Source: Bacteroidales bacterium
Lineage (GTDB): Bacteria; Bacteroidota; Bacteroidia; Bacteroidales; JAADJA01
DNA: 64,000 bases
Direction of reading: 5' to 3'
Assembly: GCA_021740645.1 (NCBI GenBank)
Contig: JAIOZL010000001.1
Location: 62,001-126,000, forward strand
Position numbers and translations under genes: made by a program. Under the pieces are notes generated by a model, which saw nothing but the letters and a program-made list of their open reading frames with translations, was not told the DNA's origin and searched no databases. Below, piece after piece: positions 20,901 through 27,156 of this stretch (its first letter is position 1; the number at the start of each line of letters is the position of its first letter).

Positions 20901-21221
20901 CCTTCAAATTCTGGTTATAACCCTCTTCCTGGAGGATTTCCCGATGATGGTACATTTTGGGACCCCGGCCGGTGGACTTTTCCTGACAATGGAATTTTAT
21001 GGGACCCCGTTCCTTATGACTATAATGATGGAATTTACTGGCATCCAGGCCCTGTTACTGAATACCCGGACCACATTTTATGGGATCCTATATTCCCTGA
21101 AGAACTTGGTGGAGATATTTGGTGGGACCCTGCAATCCCCTATTTTAACCCAGACAATATTTGGGATGCCGAATCAAATAAAAAATATTATGTCAGGCCA
21201 ATGTATAAGCTTCCCAGGTAA
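14961..21221 (+). CDS. Giant secreted RHS/YD-repeat protein
   Basis: 2086 aa. Signal peptide (ending near NLPLNAQ), then an N-terminal beta region like DUF6531 RHS starts (NSYTGNLYYPRTDLVIPG, FSYNSG). About 1300 residues of YD repeats of ~21 aa follow. The RHS-associated core (YKFTGREYDP, DFYYYRARYYN, GRYLTKDPAG) ends at DPSGL (residues 1721-1725). The 360 residues after that are the variable part: a mixed segment, a Gly/Ala-rich hydrophobic hairpin near 1845-1890, Cys-containing linker, a Pro/Lys-rich stretch, and six 14-residue Trp-Asp-Pro repeats to the end. RHS cores form shells around C-terminal cargo, so this could be a polymorphic toxin or adhesin. No known nuclease motif, VgrG or immunity gene is visible. 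The next gene starts 20 bases downstream. Confidence 0.92.
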   Translation: MKTLSLRKSFPNFPNLLILLLIIFGNLPLNAQIYTKPNIPGEFGTFVNSYTGNLYYPRTDLVIPGHSLDLEIIFSYNSGRSGVDYGFGNGWTFTFNQIYILDGNDLLFEKEDGDKDRYTWNGVSYDPPVGVHNVLTEYSPGQFLLTTKHGIKYYFENNTHKKLTKIEDRNSNVFLLAYASGLISSITDPVGRQLLFEYDANGHLVKITDPNPVPQREITYEYDAVGNMVKVTNPAGNSITYGYGLWRNLNHITDARGNSYSISYNAIKAVDELSCPTENTKSTFTYDALLKETTVEDYITTGNTLTTYAYDNDARIVQLLAPTGTTSFSYDADNNITSITDANGNTTSYTYDLNGNTLTVTDPLGGVSTSTYDPVYNFTTSSTDQTGNTTNFIFDGNGNKLSETDPNGDVNQFAYDPVGRITSTTDKNSNTTTFSYDAYGNLSTVTDPLGNPETFTYDIVGNNTSHSDRNGNTSLFEYDNLNRLVTFTDPKGGFTFYTYDENSNLLTETNPLGNTRTNVYDALNRLISSTNTGGNTTQYTYDERGRTISETDANGNTSTFTYNCCRLTGATDPLGNTEIYAYDAVGNRTEYTDKNGNMTTYTYDALDRLVSETDALGNNTTYTYDPIGNLIGETDPNGNSRIYGYDNLNRIDSITGSLGLISTYSYDPVGNRISETDANGNLTSYSYDPLNRMISQTDALGNTSTYTYDAIGNRLSQKDKNSNTTYFYFDELSQIDSIVKPLGQVIKYTYDATGNRISASDPNGIITTFTYDASNLLISTQKSIWTLNTYTYDPVGNPTSESDANGNSTTFTYDALSRIIAITDALGNVSNKTYDANGNLTSSSDANGATTTYTYDAANRLTSVLDPTGGTISYAYDGVGNKISETDQNGNISTFSFNGHYQLTQHTDPLGNTIQYTYDSYGNRISKTDQLGNTTTFEFDALNRMVLSVGPIGDSIINSYDPEGNNIAIKDAMGYTTSYAYDALNRMISVTNNQGGVTNHYYDLNGNRTSITNANGNTTTQTYDIFNRMLSRTDAEGNTNSYSYDPIGNVLSQTDGNGNSTSYSYDALNRRTVKTDALGNITSYAYDPAGNLLSETDANGNATSYAYDDLNRVLTVENATSATTTYTYDLAGNKLTTTDPLGNTTSYTYDAINRLTSVAGPAGGVSSYAYDAAGNRTMVTDANGNSTSYVYNPLQMPIAITDAMGSTTFFDYDKNGNRLSVIDANANPTTYIYDDLNRLLSETSPLGFITAYSYDAVGNRISKTDPNGNTIFYTYDAVNRKVSELYPDASSVNYTYDGVSNITEIENTGGIGDITTKTYDALRRETSISMDYGGAFTKTSSYTYDAVGNRLTMTDAEGGVTTYSYDPIYRLTSLTDPGTNTTTYTYDAANNRTSMDYPNGTSTSYTYDAAGRTTSIVVEDGLKSTLNEIVYSYDNVGNKTTVVENITDVTYYTYDALNRLSTAAYPWGNYVQYAYDAMGNRISEQIDGTPYFYLYDNDNRLTWESKTNANYLYDPNGNLVNSASLTGFSQYEYDFNNRLISLQKNTSLTIYSYAGNGDRISTSDGINPIYYFYDFETWWAEYSKPGLFNQLGEYDAIGAPISKYSFGPGIDQPISVTKGGNTAFFYYDDAGSVIRTIDLLGIPSGYYVYDAFGEIIQQNELITQPYKFTGREYDPVTDFYYYRARYYNATYGRYLTKDPAGMVNGPNIYLYVLSNPVNMVDPSGLDWRLPDIQKPPLGPNGFGMTLKFGGGDNHIIQGTEEIAVRVYPDFEMDLTIAHLSKTDPRRTRKNIQMYMDQEADKCYTSWTEYITHDEYINYFSFYLAIYLKLNVDRDAIKKAKEDARAGANAATAGTVIGVVSTAGGFIPGIGPFISIAGGAAGLAAGAASEGHYKDAINKLTGALNGAKAEIDHYFYTWDYWSEFLRTAENLPQEGYEETGCPQYDYEKTGGDCNDRGHDPIRPKPVITPGPGNYKPPKAAKPSNSGYNPLPGGFPDDGTFWDPGRWTFPDNGILWDPVPYDYNDGIYWHPGPVTEYPDHILWDPIFPEELGGDIWWDPAIPYFNPDNIWDAESNKKYYVRPMYKLPR
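15520..19850 (+). repeat. YD-repeat array with alternating 21-residue units
   Basis: More than sixty ~63-base units encode xYxYDxxxNRxxSxTDxxGNxT. For long stretches two unit types alternate: 'DPVGNRISETDANGNTT' and 'DALNRLISQTDALGNTS'. This gives a super-period of about 42 residues (126 bases). The array becomes irregular after about 18,800. Unit count is approximate. Confidence 0.85.
20943..21173 (+). repeat. Six 13-14-residue W-D-P repeats at the RHS protein C-terminus
   Basis: Trp residues 2000, 2014, 2027, 2041, 2055 and 2068 recur every 13-14 residues in the pattern D-x-I-x-W-D-P (variants WDP, WDP, WHP, WDP, WDP, WDA). Each unit contains Pro and acidic or aromatic residues. I do not recognise the repeat. 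Confidence 0.75.
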
Positions 21222-21241
21222 TCAGAAATAACTAACTACTC

Positions 21242-23479
21242 ATGAAAACAAATATTTTCTTACAAACAAAAATTGCCATGAAACAATTTAATAAATCACA
21301 TATAGTAGTTGTCGCCGCCTTTCTGTTATTCAGCATCCAGGTTGTTGGACAGGCATATCTTATTGGTGGCTACCAGGGAGGGATCTATGGAGAAGGGGGA
21401 GGTGAGACTTTTAAAGATATTCCTCCACCCCGTAACTTAACAGCATTAGGAGGAGATGGTGAGGTGTTTCTTACCTGGGAAAGCCCACTTCCTTTGGGTG
21501 AAATCCGGCATGATGATAATTCTGCTGAATTTTGGTACTGGCTGAATAATCCAAGTGCAAATAGTGATTTGTTTTATGTACAGTTTGAAACCCCGGTGAG
21601 TGGCGATATTACCCATATTGCCGTTTTGAATGCCGCTGTTTCTTCTGCAAGTTGGGATAAAATTATGATTTGCCCTGACGATGGATTTGGAAAACCTGCT
21701 CTGTTAAATCCATGGGAATCCTTTATAGCGGTATATGTTTCTACAATCCCCGAAAGTGGTGGAGAATGGGCTATTTTAAGTTTAACAACACCGCAAACAG
21801 TAAGTTACAACGAAACATTTTACGTTGTTACAAAATGGCCGGGCGGATCCACTACAGGGCCTTTCGTTGGAGCTGACGGTGGATCTGATGCAGGGCGAAG
21901 TGCCTATTCGTTGGATAATGGATCAAGCTGGACTGCCTGGCCTCAGAATTTTATCATGCGGGCATTTATGGTCGATGACAATAATAAATCACTAAGTTTA
22001 ACCAGTTCAAAAAATGAAAATCCGGGATATATACCTGTGGTAAGTTTAATTTCGGGTGAAATACTTAACATGGAATTCTCATCCATAACGCAGTCTTTAA
22101 AAATACCTCAAATTATTGGCATGGGTTTAATCAATACGAAAAGTCCAACCAATTATAAAGTTTATCGGGCTACAAGCATGGGCGGTCCTTATGGATTTGT
22201 TGACAATGCTGCGGGTCTGGCCTACACAGATAATACGGCTTCAAATAATACCGAATACTTTTATGTCGTTACAGCCGTATATGCCGAAGGGGAGTCAGAT
22301 AATTCGAATGAGGCTGTAGCATATCCACAGAATGCTGCCATTGCACCTTTCACAAACAATTTTGATATTAACGATGGAGGTTTTTATGGCATAGGCGACT
22401 GGCAGTGGGGAATCCCATCTTATGCAGGAGGGCCGGCATCTGCAAATAGCCCCCCAAATGTATGGGGTACTGTACTTGACGGAAACTATAATAATCTGAC
22501 TTCCTCCTGGTTGATCCTGCCATTTGATTTAGGAAGCCCTGTAATTTATGAGTTAAATTTCGCTTATTGGCATGATATAGAATCAGGCTTTGATAATGCT
22601 TACTTCGCCATTGATCATAATTACGATGGTGTATATGACATTGTTAATACCTATACAGGAAGTTCAGGTGGGTGGCAAACAGAAAATATGATTATCCCTG
22701 ATAATTTGTGCACACCCTATTCACGATTTGCTTTTATTCTGATTTCAAATACAAGCAATGTTAATGCAGGATTATATATTGATGATGTTAGCATCGACAG
22801 GTATTTTGATGTGGACATTACTACTTATCTTGAAGGCCCTTACAATGGTTCAGGTATGAGTACCGGCCTAAACCTGGCAGGAGAAATTCCGCTTTCTCAA
22901 CCTTTTAATGTCGCACCCTGGAATTATACCGGATCAGAAAGTGTTGTTTCTGTGCCTAATGCAAATGTGGTAGACTGGATTTTACTTGAGGTGCGGGACG
23001 CAATAGATGCTAATTCAGCTACGGGAGGGACAATCCTCGACAGGCAGGCTGCTTTTATAATGAACACAGGAAATATTGTAGGAATTGATGGATCATCACC
23101 TCTTCGCTTTGAAGAGAATATTACAAATCAATTATTCGCAGTTGTCTGGCATCATAATCATTTGAGTGTTATGTCAGCAAATGCCCTAAGTGGTAATGCC
23201 GGGTCATATACTTATAATTTTACCACGGGCTCAGGTCAGGCCTTTGGAGGAGTTGCTGCACATAAAGAAATTTCAACTGGTGTATGGGGTATGGTTGGTG
23301 GTGATGGGGATCGTAACGGGATGGTCAGTACTGCAGATAAATCCCCTCTATGGGAAATGGAAGCAGGCCTACATGGTTATCTTGATAGTGATTATAACCT
23401 GGATGCAGAATCGGATAACAAAGATAAAGATGATATTTATATCCCAAATGTTGGAAGTGGAAGCCAGGTTCCTAATTAG
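21242..23479 (+). CDS. Secreted fibronectin-III/jelly-roll protein with dockerin-like C-terminal module
   Basis: 745 aa, or 733 if ATG 21278 is used, which places the signal peptide (VVVAAFLLFSIQVVGQ) closer to the start. Order: an N-terminal FN3-like start (PPRNLTALGGDGEVFLTWE), a beta domain of ~180 residues, a second FN3 (YKVYRATSMGGPY, YFYVVTAVYAEGESD), and a choice-of-anchor/MAM-like jelly roll (APFTNNFDINDGG, LYIDDVSIDRY). Last comes a ~215-residue module (VDWILLEVRD, VVWHHNHLSVMSAN) with two Asp-rich loops (DGDRNGMVSTAD, DSDYNLDAESDNKD), ending GSGSQVPN. The same module ends the convergent GEVED protein. No type A T9SS tail is present. It probably shares an operon with the RHS gene 20 bases upstream. 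Confidence 0.8.
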   Translation: MKTNIFLQTKIAMKQFNKSHIVVVAAFLLFSIQVVGQAYLIGGYQGGIYGEGGGETFKDIPPPRNLTALGGDGEVFLTWESPLPLGEIRHDDNSAEFWYWLNNPSANSDLFYVQFETPVSGDITHIAVLNAAVSSASWDKIMICPDDGFGKPALLNPWESFIAVYVSTIPESGGEWAILSLTTPQTVSYNETFYVVTKWPGGSTTGPFVGADGGSDAGRSAYSLDNGSSWTAWPQNFIMRAFMVDDNNKSLSLTSSKNENPGYIPVVSLISGEILNMEFSSITQSLKIPQIIGMGLINTKSPTNYKVYRATSMGGPYGFVDNAAGLAYTDNTASNNTEYFYVVTAVYAEGESDNSNEAVAYPQNAAIAPFTNNFDINDGGFYGIGDWQWGIPSYAGGPASANSPPNVWGTVLDGNYNNLTSSWLILPFDLGSPVIYELNFAYWHDIESGFDNAYFAIDHNYDGVYDIVNTYTGSSGGWQTENMIIPDNLCTPYSRFAFILISNTSNVNAGLYIDDVSIDRYFDVDITTYLEGPYNGSGMSTGLNLAGEIPLSQPFNVAPWNYTGSESVVSVPNANVVDWILLEVRDAIDANSATGGTILDRQAAFIMNTGNIVGIDGSSPLRFEENITNQLFAVVWHHNHLSVMSANALSGNAGSYTYNFTTGSGQAFGGVAAHKEISTGVWGMVGGDGDRNGMVSTADKSPLWEMEAGLHGYLDSDYNLDAESDNKDKDDIYIPNVGSGSQVPN

Positions 23480-23527
23480 CATCTAAAAGTATTACTATAC
23501 AAATAACAAAATTTGATCAATAATAGA

Positions 23528-23559
23528 AAACGTGACTTATAGTTTTACAAGTCACGTTT
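23528..23559. terminator. Bidirectional terminator between convergent genes
   Basis: AAACGTGACTT (23528-23538) pairs perfectly with AAGTCACGTTT (23549-23559) around a 10-base loop, followed on the plus strand by CTTTTTTATC. It lies between the convergent genes ending at 23479 and 23599. Confidence 0.8.
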
Positions 23560-23598
23560 CTTTTTTATCTGAATTACTTTTATTGTAAAGAATATATC

Positions 23599-26500
23599 CT
23601 AAGGAATTTGCACCCCACTTCCATTATTCGGAGTCCATAAATCATTCTTATCCACATTGTCCACCTGTCCATCCAGATTCATATCCTCTCCCTGGTATCC
23701 AGTTGCGCCGGCATATGATCTCCAGATAGCATAATCAATTGCATCCACCGTTCCGTCAGGTTCGGCATCGGCGGGGATCATTCCGTAATATCCCGGGGCT
23801 ATCTGAATTTGAGCGTTTGAGCCATATGCCTGGTTCGGCCCTGATGTGAAATCGTATGAAAATACCCCTCCACCCAAATTGGTCATGGGGTTCGCTGACA
23901 TGATCGCAAGATGATTCCGGTGCCAAATAACCAGGTAAACATCTACTTTTGGAATAACACTGGATGTTGGCATAGTGGTTCCATCAAGCGAAACCAATGT
24001 TCCGTCGTTCAAAAGAAAAACTGCTTGCTCTGCAATTATTGTGGCAGCTGTAGCTGTTGAAGGGCCATTAGCTGTTTCGCGAAGTTCTATCTTAACCCAA
24101 TCCACAATATCCGCCTTATTCATAACCGGAACCTGCTCTGAACCGTTATAATACCAGATCGCTGCAGGATCGTTGTAAGGCTGGGTTAAAGGCAAATATC
24201 CTAATACATTCAAGCTGGTATCCATGATCGCAGGATTGCCGGGATTCCATCCGGGAAGCACTGCACCACCAAGGATGACGTTTACATCCAACTTGATATT
24301 TGAATGAACGATATGAATACCATAATCTTCTACTTCCCCGTTTTGGGCAAGCCCGTCGTAATTTAGTGCACCACCGTAATCTCTGAATCTGAACCTTACA
24401 AAAGATTGTCCTGTATCAGCTGTCGCCGGAATCGTAATATTCAGTAAATTGGGGCCTGCAACTACAAAAGTACTGGTGAAAACATGTTCGTCAGCATCAT
24501 CCCAATCCTGGTCAAGGTTAAAGTCCATCCAGCCGTCCAGGTATCCGTCAACTGAAGCCATTACTGTTACAGGCACTGTTGCCCCGGGAGAAACAGGCCC
24601 AGCCCAGGTGACTCCATCTTCATCATCGCCCAGAGATGGGAACAGGCAATCCAGATCATCACAATCTGCATTTATTCCAGGTTGTCCATTAGGTTCGGGA
24701 TCAACAAACGATCCTAAAAAAATAGTGGGGTCAAAAATATGCCGTGCGCCATTAAAGGCCAGCGTAGTGGGATAATTCCCAACGGCATTTTCAGGAGCAT
24801 CGCCGAAGTCAAATACAGGATTGGACTCAATTATTTGTATAGCAAAATCTTCCACTTCTCCATTGGTGGCATAGCCGTCAAAATTAAGGGGACTGTTATT
24901 ATCCCTGAACCTGAATCGCATATAGGTTAAACCAGTATCAGCTGTAGCAGGAATTGATAACGACAAAACATTAGGCCCGGAAATAAGAGGTTCAATAATA
25001 AAAATATGTTCCCCTGCATCGGCCCAGCTACTATTTCTGTCAAAGTCCATCCAAACATCAAGGTATCCATCAACTGAAGCAGTCACAGTAAGATTAATCA
25101 CTGATCCTTTAACCACCCATGAAGGCAGGATTACTCCATCTTCATCATCTCCCATCGAAGTGAAAAAACAATCAGTATCATCGCAATCTGCTCCTGGCCC
25201 TGGTTGTCCATCAGGCTCTTCATCCGCTAAACCTCCAAGCCAGATGCCTGGAACTATTGTATGTCTGGCACCATTACTGGCAAGAATTGTTGGATATCCA
25301 CCATCCGGACTCTCCGGGGCATCACCAAAGTCAAAATATTCCGTGGTCCCTTCTACAATCTGAATCCGGTAATCTTCCACTTCACCATTTTGAACAAGGC
25401 CATCATAACTGATGCTTCCGCTAAAATCCCTAAACCGGAAACGGACATAGGCCCAGCCGATAGTGGCATCCACAGGAACAAAAAATGAAATATTATTTAA
25501 TCCCGCCGTAAGTGCATAGTTTGATTTTATATGATCCCCTGCATCAGCCCAACTACTGTTCCCGTTAAAATCCATCCAAACATCTAAAAATCCATCAACG
25601 GAAGCTGTAACAGTCATGAATTGAGTTGAACCCTGTGGTAGCAAACCGGGCAGGCTTACGCCATCCTCATCATCACCCAATGAAGGGAAAATACAATCCT
25701 GATCATCGCAATTGGCATTGCTTCCTGGTTGACCATCAGGTTCGGCATCTACCATAGAGCCTAAAAATATTCCCGGAACTACCTGATGTCTGGCGCCATT
25801 AAAGGCAAGACTTGTAGGATATTCTCCATAAATACTTTCAGGAGCATCTCCAAAGTCGAATTCAGGCTCGCCCGATACAATCGTAAATGCATAATCTTCT
25901 ACTTCTCCATTGGCAACCAGGCCTTCATAACTGATTGGGCTATCAAAATCCCTGAATCTGAACCTTGCATAAGTTAAGCCGGCCTCGGCATCGGTTGGGA
26001 CTAATAGTGTAAGAACATTTATTCCGGCACTTAGTTGCTGTGTTGAGAATAAATGTTCACCTGCATCACTCCATGAATTATTACGGTTAAAGTCGAACCA
26101 TGCATCGAGATAGCCATTGACAGAAGCAACAATACTTAAATTGATCAAAGATCCTTTATTAACCCAAACTGGCATGTTTACCCCATCTTCGTCATCTCCG
26201 CTTCCAGGGAACAAACAATTGTTATCGTCGCAGTTGGCGCCTGTTGAGGCTTGTCCATCCAGCTCTTTATCAATTAAATTTCCCAGAAAGATACCCGGGA
26301 CAACCGTATGTCTTGCACCATTGGCCGATAAGGTTGTTGGATAGCTACCAGCCGGATTTTCAGGGGCATCCCCAAAGTCAAACACAGGTGTGGCCGCTTC
26401 TATGGAAATGCTATAATCTTCCACTTCCCCATTATCCACTAAGCCATCAAAACTGATTGGGCCATCAAAATCCCTGAACCGGAAACGAAGGAATGATTGT

Positions 26501-27102
26501 CCGATAGTAGCTGATGATGGAACAGTAAAGGAAAGAGTATTTGAACCGGAAGTTAGGGGCATGGTATTAATGATATGCTCCCCAGGATCTGTCCAGGCAT
26601 TTACCAGGTTGAAATCCATCCAGGCATCCAAATATCCATCCACAGAAGCGATGGCTGTAAAGTTTATCGTTGCTCCAGGCGAAACAGAGCCAGGCAGAAT
26701 GATCCCGTCTTCATCATCACCAAAGGAAGGAAATAAACAGTCTGTATCGTCGCAATCAGCATTCATCGAGGGTTGGCCATCAGGTTCCGCATCTACCATT
26801 AATCCTAAAAATATTCCCGGAACGATGTTATGCCTGGCGCCATTGTTAGTAAGGGTAGTGGGATATCCGGCAGCCGGCCCTTCCGGGGCGTCCCCGTAGT
26901 CTTCATTGTCAAAGACCGGATTCATATTGGACGAGGTTCCAGAAAGTGGCACCGATAAATAATTCTGGTTTATCCTATCGGTTCCGTCTTCCAGTTCATT
27001 GCCTGTTGACCAGTCGTTTTGCATGAAAGCCAAACTTTGTAAAGGAATCGCAAACCCGAGGGCCACGTTAATGCCTATGATATATCTTAATATTGTTTTC
27101 AT
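23599..27102 (-). CDS. Secreted protein with five GEVED repeats and dockerin-like C-terminal module
   Basis: 1167 aa. Signal peptide, then five consecutive ~174-residue units. Each begins FDFGDAPE..YPT.L..NGARH, continues through an acidic Cys-containing loop (C-D-D-x-D/N-C, then GDDEDG) and SVDGYLDAWMDFN, and ends in the GEVED domain signature (NGEVEDYSISI and variants). The last ~230 residues repeat the module of the neighbouring 21242 gene (IVDWVKIELRE, LVIWHRNHLAIMSANP), with Asp-rich loops EPDGTVDAIDY and NLDGQVDNVDKND, ending NNGSGVQIP. ATG 27102 was chosen for its GGAGAA site and the signal peptide; an upstream ATG adds 15 residues. The role is probably calcium-stabilised surface adhesion or scaffold. 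It lies directly downstream of the 27157 gene, probably cotranscribed. Confidence 0.85.
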   Translation of the reverse strand: MKTILRYIIGINVALGFAIPLQSLAFMQNDWSTGNELEDGTDRINQNYLSVPLSGTSSNMNPVFDNEDYGDAPEGPAAGYPTTLTNNGARHNIVPGIFLGLMVDAEPDGQPSMNADCDDTDCLFPSFGDDEDGIILPGSVSPGATINFTAIASVDGYLDAWMDFNLVNAWTDPGEHIINTMPLTSGSNTLSFTVPSSATIGQSFLRFRFRDFDGPISFDGLVDNGEVEDYSISIEAATPVFDFGDAPENPAGSYPTTLSANGARHTVVPGIFLGNLIDKELDGQASTGANCDDNNCLFPGSGDDEDGVNMPVWVNKGSLINLSIVASVNGYLDAWFDFNRNNSWSDAGEHLFSTQQLSAGINVLTLLVPTDAEAGLTYARFRFRDFDSPISYEGLVANGEVEDYAFTIVSGEPEFDFGDAPESIYGEYPTSLAFNGARHQVVPGIFLGSMVDAEPDGQPGSNANCDDQDCIFPSLGDDEDGVSLPGLLPQGSTQFMTVTASVDGFLDVWMDFNGNSSWADAGDHIKSNYALTAGLNNISFFVPVDATIGWAYVRFRFRDFSGSISYDGLVQNGEVEDYRIQIVEGTTEYFDFGDAPESPDGGYPTILASNGARHTIVPGIWLGGLADEEPDGQPGPGADCDDTDCFFTSMGDDEDGVILPSWVVKGSVINLTVTASVDGYLDVWMDFDRNSSWADAGEHIFIIEPLISGPNVLSLSIPATADTGLTYMRFRFRDNNSPLNFDGYATNGEVEDFAIQIIESNPVFDFGDAPENAVGNYPTTLAFNGARHIFDPTIFLGSFVDPEPNGQPGINADCDDLDCLFPSLGDDEDGVTWAGPVSPGATVPVTVMASVDGYLDGWMDFNLDQDWDDADEHVFTSTFVVAGPNLLNITIPATADTGQSFVRFRFRDYGGALNYDGLAQNGEVEDYGIHIVHSNIKLDVNVILGGAVLPGWNPGNPAIMDTSLNVLGYLPLTQPYNDPAAIWYYNGSEQVPVMNKADIVDWVKIELRETANGPSTATAATIIAEQAVFLLNDGTLVSLDGTTMPTSSVIPKVDVYLVIWHRNHLAIMSANPMTNLGGGVFSYDFTSGPNQAYGSNAQIQIAPGYYGMIPADAEPDGTVDAIDYAIWRSYAGATGYQGEDMNLDGQVDNVDKNDLWTPNNGSGVQIP
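24280..26910 (-). repeat. Five tandem GEVED units of about 525 bases
   Basis: The GDDEDG codons recur near 26710, 26185, 25661, 25138 and 24615, so the period is about 523-525 bases (~174 residues). DNA copies have diverged but keep strings such as the FDFGDAPE and NGARH codons, pointing to old internal duplications. Confidence 0.85.
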
Positions 27103-27156
27103 CTTTTCTCCATTTTTATATAAAAATTGGCTGATTAAAATTCTCAAAACCGAAAA

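Noticed and set aside
14961-21221. Type VI secretion RHS effector
   Set aside because: The protein has a Sec signal peptide and no PAAR or VgrG part, and no T6SS gene is in the window. Only a generic RHS surface protein or toxin call is justified.
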